Shown piece after piece: positions 14,209-21,964 of a DNA stretch of 34,944 bases. The DNA comes from Nostoc sp. TH1S01 (GTDB lineage: Bacteria > Cyanobacteriota > Cyanobacteriia > Cyanobacteriales > Nostocaceae): NCBI GenBank assembly GCA_018993265.1, contig JAGKSW010000101.1:1-34944 (forward strand). The letters are read 5' to 3'. How positions within the stretch are numbered: the first letter of the stretch is position 1; every line of letters starts with the position of its first letter. The notes beneath the pieces are model-generated. The model ran no database searches and was not told the origin of the DNA. It saw nothing but the letters and a program-made list of their open reading frames with translations. Position numbers and translations under genes: made by a program.

Positions 14209-14643
14209 AGTATGAAGTGTGAAGTATGAAGTCTGAAAGGATGTTTTAAATAAAGTATGAAGTGTGTAGACACCCTTTGGGTGGCTTCCCGAAGGGTAGT
14301 ATGAAGTCTGAAAGGATGTTTTAAAAGTCCCGCCTCGGAATGAATTCCGAGTCTCATAGCGCAAGTCATCTCAAGATGACTCAACTAAAAATGTATTTCA
14401 GTCCACGCTTTGTGGACTTTGGCTATGAGCCTGGAACTTTAGTTCAAGGCGGGATGTGATTGAACATGAAAATTTTTGTGTACACCGTAGCTTTTTAAAG
14501 AGAGGCTCAAGGGAATCTTGATACAGTCCGGTACTTTAAAAACATCCTATAAAGTCTGAAGAATAAGATTTCAGACTTCATACTTCATAATTCATACTTC
14601 ATTCCGCTATTCTAGAACAAATCAATTAATAGGATGAACGGCG
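14209..14643. other. repeat-filled intergenic region
   Basis: It holds STRR tracts (GAAGTAT and CTTCATA units), a perfect 28-bp direct duplication (14223-14250 and 14298-14325), a short hairpin repeat inside the STRR tract at about 14264-14297, and one copy of the five-stem structured element from about 14326. No gene is seen; open frames here follow the repeats. Confidence 0.6.
14326..14496 (+). mobile_element. five-stem structured element, copy A (left end missing)
   Basis: The order is CCCGCC outer stem, hairpin CTCGGAAT/ATTCCGAG, stem CTCATAGC/GCTATGAG enclosing the hairpins GTCATCT/AGATGAC and AGTCCAC/GTGGACT, then a CCTGGAAC/GTTCAAGG hairpin (one mismatch) and the closing GGCGGG. The right terminal sequence (TGTGTACACCGTAG) is present. 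The left terminal repeat found in the other two copies is missing and is replaced by an STRR-linked sequence. Confidence 0.7.
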
Positions 14644-14826
14644 ATGACTACTCATTTTATTACCGCAGAAATCGACATTCAAGAAACTTCTACTGAGTTG
14701 CAAACAGCAATTGAAGCTGAGTTGAAAAAACAAGGTGAACCTCTGCGTTGGGCTATTACATCTGTAGATGAAGCACAGCAAAAAGTTGCTGTAGAAGCAG
14801 TTGTGACTAAGAGTGCTGAGTGCTAA
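14644..14826 (+). CDS. small conserved-looking hypothetical protein (60 aa)
   Basis: The protein starts with Met-Thr-Thr-His-Phe-Ile-Thr-Ala-Glu-Ile-Asp and is mainly helical, with a Glu-Ala-Glu-Leu-Lys-Lys-Gln-Gly-Glu-Pro-Leu-Arg-Trp-Ala-Ile-Thr segment, followed by a short strand. A purine-rich GATGAACGGCG precedes the ATG. The last few codons (Ser-Ala-Glu-Cys) and the stop are formed by a GTGCTGA heptamer repeat, so the C-terminus may have been altered by repeat expansion. Function is unknown. Confidence 0.55.
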   Translation: MTTHFITAEIDIQETSTELQTAIEAELKKQGEPLRWAITSVDEAQQKVAVEAVVTKSAEC

Positions 14827-14828
14827 GT

Positions 14829-14873
14829 CACCGAAGTTTGCTCAACGGAGGGAACCTCCGCACGCAACTTCTC
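14829..14873. mobile_element. hairpin insertion within an STRR tract
   Basis: Nested stems GAAGTTTGC/GCAACTTC and GGAGG/CCTCC form a hairpin of about 45 bases. GTGCTGA-type heptamers continue on both sides. This suggests that a small palindromic element landed in the heptamer run. Confidence 0.45.
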
Positions 14874-14934
14874 GCTGAGTGCTGAGTGGTATTAAAAGAT
14901 TGTATTACTTGGTAAAGTCTAAGACTTGTAGTTT

Positions 14935-15303
14935 CACGTGAGTTAAACAAAGATAAAAACCCCTCTCCAAACCTCTCCCCCACAGGGAGAGAGGCTTTGA
15001 AACTCTATTTTTTTGTTGAAAACCAGTAGTATTTTTACCCCTCTCCGCGTCGGCTAGGTTGTACACAAATCTTGATTGAGTGCATTTATCCCGCCTCGGA
15101 ATCAATTCCGAGTCTCATAGCGCAAGTCCTCTTGGGAGGACTCAACCAGAAGTTCATTTCAGTCCACGCTTTGTGGACTTTGGCTATGAGCCTGGAACTA
15201 AAGTTCCAGGCGGGATGTGGTTGAACATGAAAATTTTCGACTTGTGTGTATACCGTAGCTCCGCGTCGGAGAGGGGTTGGGGAGAGGTTAATCAAACTCA
15301 CTT
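14935..15303. mobile_element. CACGTGAGTT-ended inverted repeat element, interrupted
   Basis: The left arm (CCCCTCTCCAAACCTCTCCC) and right arm (GGGGTTGGGGAGAGG) match the element at 8754-8949. The apex (CTCCGCGTCGG) is duplicated at 15043-15053 and 15259-15269 and split by copy B of the five-stem element. With that copy removed, the element would be about 150 bp. Confidence 0.7.
15054..15258 (+). mobile_element. five-stem structured element, copy B, with 11-bp target duplication
   Basis: The 205-bp element lies between two copies of CTCCGCGTCGG (15043-15053 and 15259-15269). Ends are imperfect inverted repeats (CTAGGTTGTACACAA against TTGTGTGTATACCGTAG). The stems match copies A and C. Where the others have the GTCATCT/AGATGAC hairpin, this copy has GTCCTC/GAGGAC, both arms changed together. 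No protein is encoded; open frames through it on both strands are incidental. Confidence 0.8.
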
Positions 15304-15337
15304 TAAATTTACACATCTACTCACTCAGCACTAAAAA

Positions 15338-16375
15338 ATGCGTCCATACACCGCGATTTTGATTATACCTACTGGCGTTGGGGCGGCGATTGGGGGATAT
15401 GCGGGTGATGCTATACCTGTTGCCCGAACTTTAGCACAGGTTTGCGATCGCCTGATTACTCACCCCAATGTCCTCAACGGCGCAAGTTTATATTGGAACA
15501 TTCCCAACGCTTTTTATGTGGAAGGTTACGGGTTGGATAAATTCGCTTCTGGTGATTGGGGTTTACGTCCAGTCCGTAATAATAAAGTAGGTTTACTTTT
15601 AGACCAAGGTATTGAACCAGATTTATTACTACGCCACCTGCAAGCTGCTGATGCTGCTAGGGCAACCCTGGGATTAACTATTACAGATTATGTAATTACA
15701 GATGCCCCGTTAAATGTAGAATTACGCACTTCAGCATCAGGGGCAAGTTGGGGAACTATTGGCAACCCAGATAGTTTACTGCGTGGTGCGGAAAAACTCA
15801 TCAACAAAACTGGGGCAGAAGCGATCGCAGTTGTCGCCCGTTTCCCCGATGATATTGATGAAGATGCTGTACAGAATTACCTCCAAGGCAAAGGCGTAGA
15901 CACAATAGCCGGCGCAGAAGCCGTAATTAGTCATTTATTAGTCAGACATTTGCAAATTCCCTGCGCCCATTCACCAGCCCTCGCTAGTACTCCACCTTAT
16001 CCCGATTTATCTCCTCGTTCCGCCGCCGAAGAATTAGGCTATACTTTTTTACCAAGCGTACTTGTTGGTTTAAGTCGCGCCCCGCAATTTATTGTCGAGA
16101 AACAATTATTTACATCTTGCCAAGATGATATTTGGGCTAATCAAATAGATGCTGCGATCGTACCTGCAAACGCTTGTGGTAGCAGTGCTTTACTCAGTTT
16201 AAGTCAAAGCCACTGCCAAATAATTACTGTCAAAGATAATCAAACCCAAATCCAAGTTCCAGCCCAACCTTTAGGAATCAAATCCATACAGGTAAACTCG
16301 TATTTAGAGGCAGTAGGTGTATTGGTAGCCCTCAAAGCAGGCATTAATCCCAATGCTTTAGTCAATGGTCAATAA
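15338..16375 (+). CDS. DUF3326 family protein
   Basis: This 345-residue protein matches the DUF3326 family found in cyanobacteria and some plastid-bearing organisms. Hallmarks are the N-terminal Ile-Ile-Pro-Thr-Gly-Val-Gly-Ala-Ala-Ile-Gly-Gly-Tyr-Ala-Gly-Asp-Ala and a later Gly-Ala-Glu-Ala-Val-Ile-Ser-His-Leu. Glycine-rich loops suggest nucleotide or small-ligand binding, but no biochemical role can be assigned. Its 3' end nearly meets the CPBP protease gene on the same strand, with a heptamer repeat in the junction, so the two may be co-transcribed. Confidence 0.8.
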   Translation: MRPYTAILIIPTGVGAAIGGYAGDAIPVARTLAQVCDRLITHPNVLNGASLYWNIPNAFYVEGYGLDKFASGDWGLRPVRNNKVGLLLDQGIEPDLLLRHLQAADAARATLGLTITDYVITDAPLNVELRTSASGASWGTIGNPDSLLRGAEKLINKTGAEAIAVVARFPDDIDEDAVQNYLQGKGVDTIAGAEAVISHLLVRHLQIPCAHSPALASTPPYPDLSPRSAAEELGYTFLPSVLVGLSRAPQFIVEKQLFTSCQDDIWANQIDAAIVPANACGSSALLSLSQSHCQIITVKDNQTQIQVPAQPLGIKSIQVNSYLEAVGVLVALKAGINPNALVNGQ

Positions 16376-16439
16376 TCATTCTCTCCCTTGTCCTCCTTCC
16401 CTAATTTCATACTTCATACTTCACACTTCATACTTCCCC

Positions 16440-17021
16440 GTGGTAGAACAACAAAAACAAGACCCAGAAATTCCCTATCTAACGCGTACCCAAGTGCTGA
16501 TAGCAATGGGGGTAACGGCAATTCTGTTGTGGACAGTCGCCAAAGTGTGGTTACGCTTTGGTAATGTATTCCTATTCAAGTGGGAATGGAACCCAATAGA
16601 TTTTCTTTGGGGCCTGGCTGTAGGAATGATTATTACCTGCTTGAGTGGTTTAGCATATCGTTTGTGGCCCGCCTATCGTCAAAGCGCAGATTATTATTTA
16701 GAACTAGTCTTAAGACCTTTAGCTTGGCCTGATTTAATTTGGCTGGGTTTACTACCGGGATTAAGCGAAGAATTATTATTTCGCGGTGTTATGCTGCCAG
16801 CTTTAGGCTTAGATCATGTAGCAGTGATTGTCTCTAGCCTTTGCTTTGGCGTTTTACACCTGAGTGGTTCGCAACAATGGCCTTACGTAATGTGGGCAAC
16901 TGTTATCGGGTTAATTTTGGGATATAGCGCCCTGTTAAGTGGAAATTTATTAGTGCCAATTGTTGCTCATATTATGACAAATTGGATTTCCAGCTATTTC
17001 TGGAAAATGCAACAGCATTAA
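16440..17021 (+). CDS. CPBP-family intramembrane glutamic endopeptidase
   Basis: From the GTG at 16440 the protein has 193 residues with about five or six membrane segments. The three CPBP motifs are present: Glu-Glu-Leu-Leu-Phe-Arg (E110, E111, R115), Phe-Gly-Val-Leu-His (H140) and His-Ile-Met-Thr-Asn (H177, N181). Homologues are Rce1-like proteases or scaffold proteins in membranes. A longer frame starts at an ATG at 16365, inside the DUF3326 gene. Its first 25 codons are largely formed by CTTCATA-type heptamers, so I prefer the GTG, although no strong ribosome site precedes it. Confidence 0.85.
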   Translation: MVEQQKQDPEIPYLTRTQVLIAMGVTAILLWTVAKVWLRFGNVFLFKWEWNPIDFLWGLAVGMIITCLSGLAYRLWPAYRQSADYYLELVLRPLAWPDLIWLGLLPGLSEELLFRGVMLPALGLDHVAVIVSSLCFGVLHLSGSQQWPYVMWATVIGLILGYSALLSGNLLVPIVAHIMTNWISSYFWKMQQH

Positions 17022-17074
17022 ATATTCTAGGGTGGGCATTCTGCCCGCCCAATTAATCATCTCAAAATGTCAGT

Positions 17075-17428
17075 TTAGTTATCTACATCAATTAAAATAT
17101 TGCCTTCTTCCACACGTACAGGGAAAACTGGCAATGTTTTTTGTTGCGAAACTAATGACAATACTTTACCAACTCCTGGTGGCCAGGGACACCAATTATT
17201 CACCTGCCCAGTAGACAAATCAAAAGCACTGCGGTGAAAAGGACAAACAATTGCCCCATCCTCAATTTTGCCATTTTTAAGAGGTAATTTTAAATGTGGG
17301 CAAGTATTCTCTACTGCATATAATTGATTCTCATGATTGAGCAAGAGAATTTTCCGCTTACCAACATTGACAACTTCTCTAGCACCAGGGGCAAGTGCAT
17401 CAGCTGCTAGAACTTTAGTCCAGCCCAT
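17075..17428 (-). CDS. Rieske [2Fe-2S] protein (NirD/ferredoxin-like)
   Basis: The 117-residue soluble protein has both Rieske ligand motifs: Cys-Pro-His (C43, H45) and Cys-Pro-Phe-His (C62, H65). It lacks a signal peptide or membrane anchor, so it is a small cytosolic Rieske ferredoxin or NirD-like subunit rather than the cytochrome b6f protein. Such proteins pass electrons to oxygenases or reductases, but no partner gene is adjacent. It converges on the CPBP gene; the start is well placed, with GGAG a few bases upstream. Confidence 0.88.
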   Translation of the reverse strand: MGWTKVLAADALAPGAREVVNVGKRKILLLNHENQLYAVENTCPHLKLPLKNGKIEDGAIVCPFHRSAFDLSTGQVNNWCPWPPGVGKVLSLVSQQKTLPVFPVRVEEGNILIDVDN

Positions 17429-17579
17429 TGAGTTCTCCTTATTTAATGGATCTGTTTTCAGTTTCCCGCAATTGTGACCCTAGTGCGTATTGTTGCCTCC
17501 TGCCTGCTTTTATAACAGTCGGTATAACATAGAGTAGGCAGTATCCTAACTTTAAATTACTTTACAAAGGTCATAAAAA

Positions 17580-17840
17580 ATGGGTCGCATAAATCCCTAT
17601 ACCCTCCAAATGCAAATTACTCGCATGTTTGACCAAGGACAATCATTTTTCGCTACAACCAAAGTCCAAGAATGGTTAAAAGAACGCAATCAAAATCCAT
17701 TAGACTACGATATTATTTTCCACCAAAAACCTGCTCCTCCTGGTTCTAAAGAAGTTATGGTGGTAGAAATTGAATTAAGACGCAAAGATGGACAACCTGT
17801 AGATTCTTGGTTGCAAGAACAAGCAAATCTCCACGCCTAG
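17580..17840 (+). CDS. small hypothetical protein (86 aa), cyanobacterial type
   Basis: I do not recognise a named domain. The sequence starts with Met-Gly-Arg-Ile-Asn-Pro-Tyr-Thr-Leu-Gln-Met-Gln-Ile-Thr. It contains helices around residues 15-35 and a beta-hairpin-like Val-Met-Val-Val-Glu-Ile-Glu-Leu-Arg-Arg-Lys-Asp-Gly with Trp near the end. It is soluble and well composed, and diverges from the Rieske gene with a short shared promoter region. It has the look of a conserved cyanobacterial protein; function is unknown. Confidence 0.6.
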   Translation: MGRINPYTLQMQITRMFDQGQSFFATTKVQEWLKERNQNPLDYDIIFHQKPAPPGSKEVMVVEIELRRKDGQPVDSWLQEQANLHA

Positions 17841-17944
17841 CCCAAACATAAACTCGACTTTATCCAAAATTAAGAATTTGGTTCTTTTTGATATAGCAAA
17901 ATCTCTATATTTTTGGCAAAAACTTTTTCTATGTCACTGATTAT

Positions 17945-18146
17945 CGGTGTACACACAAATATTTGTGTAGTGCATCTGTCCCGCCTCGGAATGAATTCCG
18001 AGTCTCACAGCGCAAGTCATCTGAAGATGACTCAACTAAAAATGTATTTCAGTCCACGCTTTGTGGACTTTGGCTATGAGCCTGGAACTTTAGTTCTAGG
18101 CGGGATGCTGTTTGATACTGCCGATTTTCGACTTGTGTGTACACCG
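17945..18146 (+). mobile_element. five-stem structured element, copy C (complete)
   Basis: Perfect 14-bp terminal inverted repeats (CGGTGTACACACAA at 17945-17958 and its complement at 18133-18146) bound 202 bp. Inside is the same series of stems as in copies A and B: CTCGGAAT/ATTCCGAG, an enclosing stem (here CTCACAGC/GCTATGAG, one wobble), GTCATCT/AGATGAC, AGTCCAC/GTGGACT and CCTGGAAC/GTTCTAGG. It is non-coding. It is followed by a part of a CTCACGTTAA-ended repeat (to about 18252) with a GGAGGG-type hairpin. Confidence 0.8.
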
Positions 18147-18257
18147 TAGCTCCTACGAGGAGAGGGGAATAAAACCCAGATTTTTCTTTACTCCTCCCTC
18201 GCCTTTTAGGAGAGGGAGGCTGGAAGGGAGAAGTCTGCCAAACTCACGTTAATTTAT

Positions 18258-19382
18258 TTAATGATGATGGTGATGGTGGTGATGCTCACTTACATGAGGA
18301 TTAACTGTCAAAGCTTGCGCTGACAATAGCTCAGCAATATGAGGATTTGCCCACTCTGCGGCCATTGCCAAGAATTCTGGATTGTCGTTAACACAAGCCA
18401 TCTGCACATAATTCACATCAGAATACTGCTTTTCTAAAGCATGAATAATGTGGTGGACATCTAACAGAGTTTCATGGTTTTCGGTAGCGAAACCAATAGG
18501 CATAAATATCACTATTTTTGCACCTAATTGAATCAGGTTTTTGGCAGCTTGTTCAGCGTTCGGCTGTGTCCATTCAATTAAAGGTGTATCGTGATTCAAC
18601 CAACCCACCGATATTAAAGGATAGCGGTTGATTAGTTTTTCTCTGACTAAATCGTATAGTGCTTGACTTTCAGTTATCCCAGAGGTGAAGCCTTTGGCTT
18701 TGTGCGGACAACCGTGATTCATTAACACGATCCCGATTTGCGAAGGTAGGTAAGTTGCAGCTAAATCAGCGTTGATTTTCTCCTCAACCAGATGCGCCAT
18801 TAAATCAATGTAAGCTGGTTCGTTGTAAAAAGAAGGAATATAACGCTGTCCTTTAACCCAATGTTCTTCTCCTTCCGTAATCTCAGCTAAAGCGTTATTC
18901 ACTTGCTCGATCGCAATCCCACTGGTAAAAATCGAGTCAACAACCAACAGTGGGTAAATTAACAGCTTATCAAATCCTTGATTATGGATTTCTGCTAAAA
19001 CTTGTTTGGGTAAGAAAGGCGCACAGAAGTTAAATGCTTTGAATACTTTAACGCGATCGCCCCACTTCGCTTGTAAATTTTGTTCAATACCAGCTCGTTG
19101 CTGTTCAAATATGGCGTTGTGTGGCGAAATAAAATCATGATGTGTATGACCCCATTCATGGCGGTCAAATAGCGCCAACAATCTTGCTAGGGGAGGATAA
19201 ATCCATGTGGGAACTGGTGCAAACTTCGCTGTGAGTAAATTTAAAGCCTGTTCGTTATAGTTGGCGAAATCTTCGTAGCTTTCGACTTCACCATAGCCCA
19301 TGAGCAAAACAGCTACACGGTCTTGACCAGGTAGATGCTCGTGGGTGTGTTGCAATTTTTCTGGCGTAGCAACCACAATCAA
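18258..19382 (-). CDS. ferrochelatase-family protein with C-terminal His8 tail
   Basis: This 374-residue protein matches the HemH family across its length. H223 (Asn-His-Gly-Cys-Pro) corresponds to the catalytic His of ferrochelatase. The Glu-Asn-His-Glu-Thr-Leu block (E301, H303, E304) corresponds to the conserved acidic metal site. Ferrochelatase inserts Fe2+ into protoporphyrin IX; related chelatases use Co2+ or Ni2+. It lacks the C-terminal chlorophyll-binding-like helix common in cyanobacterial HemH, and instead ends with eight consecutive His residues (367-374). The N-terminus is also His-rich. It is probably a paralogue whose tail binds or stores metal; its substrate may be other than haem. 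It is monocistronic, with a hairpin at about 19451-19469 in its upstream region. Confidence 0.75.
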   Translation of the reverse strand: MIVVATPEKLQHTHEHLPGQDRVAVLLMGYGEVESYEDFANYNEQALNLLTAKFAPVPTWIYPPLARLLALFDRHEWGHTHHDFISPHNAIFEQQRAGIEQNLQAKWGDRVKVFKAFNFCAPFLPKQVLAEIHNQGFDKLLIYPLLVVDSIFTSGIAIEQVNNALAEITEGEEHWVKGQRYIPSFYNEPAYIDLMAHLVEEKINADLAATYLPSQIGIVLMNHGCPHKAKGFTSGITESQALYDLVREKLINRYPLISVGWLNHDTPLIEWTQPNAEQAAKNLIQLGAKIVIFMPIGFATENHETLLDVHHIIHALEKQYSDVNYVQMACVNDNPEFLAMAAEWANPHIAELLSAQALTVNPHVSEHHHHHHHH

Positions 19383-19711
19383 TTCCTCAATATAAACCAG
19401 AGTAAAGAGCTAAGTAATAGCTCTATGTGTTTTTCTGGATCATAAATCATTATCCCTTCCGGGGGGATAGGATAACCATAAAATTAACAACAATACTTCA
19501 AAAGACATACTTAGACTTAATCCTAGATACTGAGTATGACAAAATAATTACCTAGTATCCTAGAAGGAAATTTAACTAATTTGCCATATTCATTTACTAT
19601 AATTTGGTAATTTTTATAGCTTTTTAATTAATGATAAATACTTAAAAAATTTTATAATAATTACAAAAGACAGAATAATTAGCAACTGTAACTTGAGAGT
19701 ATGAAAGATAA
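19383..19711. other. AT-rich divergent promoter region
   Basis: This gap lies between the ferrochelatase-like gene and the divergent 180-aa gene. It holds a small hairpin near 19411-19427, TATCCC/GGGATA at 19451-19469, and a strongly AT-rich stretch from 19560 on. Two promoters are expected here; I could not place them. No gene is seen. Confidence 0.45.
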
Positions 19712-20254
19712 ATGATGATCATCATTTGCCCAGGAATTCATAAACCAGAACTAACTGAAAGCTTTATTTCAGAATGCTTAAGCAACAATATAGCCAAGAC
19801 AATGGTTTTTCCAGGACAAGGTGTTTTATCATTATCAGGGCCCCATATTTTGCAGTTTTTGGGCGATCGCTTCAAAAATCCTTCAGATTCACCTATTGTA
19901 TTTATTAGCTTCAGTGCTGGAGTTGTAGGCGCGATCGCCGCTGCTTGGAATTGGCAAATTTTGGGAGGACAAGTCAAAGCATTTATTGCTATAGATGGAT
20001 GGGGTGTACCTTTATGGGGGAATTTTCCCATTCACCGCCTCAGCCACGATTATTTTACACATTGGAGTTCCTTGTTACTCGGTAGTGGGCATAATAATTT
20101 TTACGCAGAACCAGCCGTTGACCATCTATCCATGTGGCGATCGCCCCAAACTGTTCAAGGTTGGTGGGTAGATTCTTCAAATGAAGATTCTCCCCAACAA
20201 ATGCGCTTGACTGCTGCTGAGTTTTTGCATTTGTTGGTAAAACGCTATGAATAA
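19712..20254 (+). CDS. possible alpha/beta-hydrolase-fold protein (180 aa)
   Basis: The 180-residue protein starts with a hydrophobic strand (Ile-Ile-Ile-Cys-Pro-Gly-Ile-His). It has a Phe-Ile-Ser-Phe-Ser-Ala-Gly-Val-Val-Gly nucleophile-elbow-like motif with S68 as candidate nucleophile, then a Phe-Ile-Ala-Ile-Asp-Gly-Trp-Gly strand and a Val-Asp-His-Leu-Ser segment that could supply the catalytic His. The order fits a minimal alpha/beta hydrolase, but it is shorter than most and no specific family is recognised. It is likely a conserved cyanobacterial protein. It stands alone. Confidence 0.55.
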   Translation: MMIIICPGIHKPELTESFISECLSNNIAKTMVFPGQGVLSLSGPHILQFLGDRFKNPSDSPIVFISFSAGVVGAIAAAWNWQILGGQVKAFIAIDGWGVPLWGNFPIHRLSHDYFTHWSSLLLGSGHNNFYAEPAVDHLSMWRSPQTVQGWWVDSSNEDSPQQMRLTAAEFLHLLVKRYE

Positions 20255-20373
20255 AAATAGTCCGGAAAACAGCGTCAGTAAACAGGAGTGAGAAATAGAA
20301 GACAGAAGAATTTTAGATGTTGGATTTTGGATTTTCAATGATGTCATCCAAAATTGAACTACTAGAAAGCTAA

Positions 20374-20410
20374 AATTTCAGACTTCAGACTTCAGACTTC
20401 AGACTTTATT
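20374..20410. repeat. STRR-type heptamer run
   Basis: Four CTTCAGA-type heptamers in tandem lie between the 180-aa gene and the MFS transporter gene. Confidence 0.7.
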
Positions 20411-20458
20411 CCTTTCCTCAGCTGTTCTATCTACCCTAGTCGTTATCACTAAGAACCG

Positions 20459-21721
20459 ATGTTTCCAACTGAACCTGCTGCTGTCAATAATGGGTTTAGC
20501 GCACTGCTAAAAAATCGTGGCTTCATGCTCCTGTGGATTGGACAACTCATTTCCCAGTTGGCAGATAAAGTCTTTTTCGTGTTGATGATTGCCTTACTGG
20601 AATTTTATCCAGCCCCACCAGGATTAGCCGAGAACTCGATGTACTCAACTTTGATGGTGGCATTTACCATCCCCGCCATTTTATTCGGTTCTGCGGGTGG
20701 TGTGTTTGTAGATCGGTTGCCAAAAAAGCTGATTATGGTAGGCTCCGATATTGTGCGTGGGCTATTAACATTGAGCCTGCCCTTTTTACCAAGGGAGTTT
20801 TTCATTTTATTAGTTCTCACCTTTTGCATCTCCACAGTTACTCAGTTTTTTGCCCCCGCAGAACAAGCTGCAATTCCCCTACTAGTCCGTCGAGAAAACT
20901 TAATGGCAGCCAACGCCCTATTTAGCAGCACAATGATGGGCGCTTTGATAGTAGGCTTTGCAGTGGGAGAGCCAATATTAAGTTGGGCAAAAACCTTAAT
21001 GGGAGAAGATTACGGTCAAGAGATTATTGTTGGCGGACTATATATTTTATCGGGTGTAATCATGCAACCGATAAAATTTAAAGAACACAAACCCCATCGA
21101 GAACACCGCGGATCTGTTAACCCTTGGGCGGAATTCACAGAAAGTGTACGTTACTTAAAGAAAAACCGTTTGGTTTTAAATGCCATGCTGCAACTAACTA
21201 CCTTATATTGTGTGTTTGCAGCTTTAACAGTTCTCACAATTCGATTAGCAGAAGATTTTGGCTTAAAAGAAAAACAGTTTGGCTTTTTCTTAGCCGCCGC
21301 CGGGGTAGGTATGGTGATGGGTGCTGGGATTTTAGGTCACTGGGGTGATAAATTGCACCATAAGCCTTTGCCTTTAATTGGATTTTTAGTTATGGCGTTG
21401 GTTTTGGGAGTCTTTACATTTACCCATAACTTAATGCTGGCATTAGGACTTTGTGCATTGTTAGGTATAGGTGCTGCCTTGATTGGTGTACCCATGCAAA
21501 CTTTAATTCAGCAGCAAACACCGCCAACCATGCACGGTAAAGTATTTGGTTTTCAAAATCATGCCGTCAATATAGCTTTATCTGTCCCCTTAGCAATTAC
21601 TGGCCCATTAACAGATGCTCTAGGGTTGCGTGTTGTTCTAGTAACCATGAGCGTTGTAGTTGCTGCCGTTGGTGTTTGGGCCTGGCAAAATACCCGCCGA
21701 GTTTTACAGGATGTTCTTTAA
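20459..21721 (+). CDS. major facilitator superfamily transporter
   Basis: This 420-residue membrane protein has about twelve hydrophobic segments. The first loop carries Phe-Val-Asp-Arg-Leu-Pro-Lys-Lys, the Gly/Asp-Arg-Lys motif A common to MFS carriers. Residues about 200-230 form the cytosolic central loop. Overall it resembles the LplT/TetA-like MFS_1 or MFS_3 group (Phe-Phe-Ala-Pro-Ala-Glu-Gln-Ala-Ala-Ile-Pro). Substrate is unknown; drug efflux or lysophospholipid flipping are possible. It has no co-directional close partner apart from the acetolactate synthase gene, 243 bases later, which probably has its own promoter. Confidence 0.85.
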   Translation: MFPTEPAAVNNGFSALLKNRGFMLLWIGQLISQLADKVFFVLMIALLEFYPAPPGLAENSMYSTLMVAFTIPAILFGSAGGVFVDRLPKKLIMVGSDIVRGLLTLSLPFLPREFFILLVLTFCISTVTQFFAPAEQAAIPLLVRRENLMAANALFSSTMMGALIVGFAVGEPILSWAKTLMGEDYGQEIIVGGLYILSGVIMQPIKFKEHKPHREHRGSVNPWAEFTESVRYLKKNRLVLNAMLQLTTLYCVFAALTVLTIRLAEDFGLKEKQFGFFLAAAGVGMVMGAGILGHWGDKLHHKPLPLIGFLVMALVLGVFTFTHNLMLALGLCALLGIGAALIGVPMQTLIQQQTPPTMHGKVFGFQNHAVNIALSVPLAITGPLTDALGLRVVLVTMSVVVAAVGVWAWQNTRRVLQDVL

Positions 21722-21964
21722 AGAGCTTGATCATCAGGCTTGATTGTCTATGATTGAAAATAGTCAACTTTGCTGATTAAAATAAGCGCAACTTTTTATT
21801 TCATATTTTTAAGAAAGTTAGCACGAACAGATTTATCTGTTTGTAACTTCTATCTTCTGATTGATATTTAAAAATCCGTAGGCATTAAATTGAACTTTTC
21901 AATTAAAATGAAATCTTAAATACAGAATTTAAGTGTTAACTTAGCTATTATCTGAGGTTCGACC

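Noticed and set aside
15080-15334. Open frames on both strands across copy B of the structured element
   Set aside because: Similar translations appear in copy C at the same place, and the changes preserve stems, not protein.
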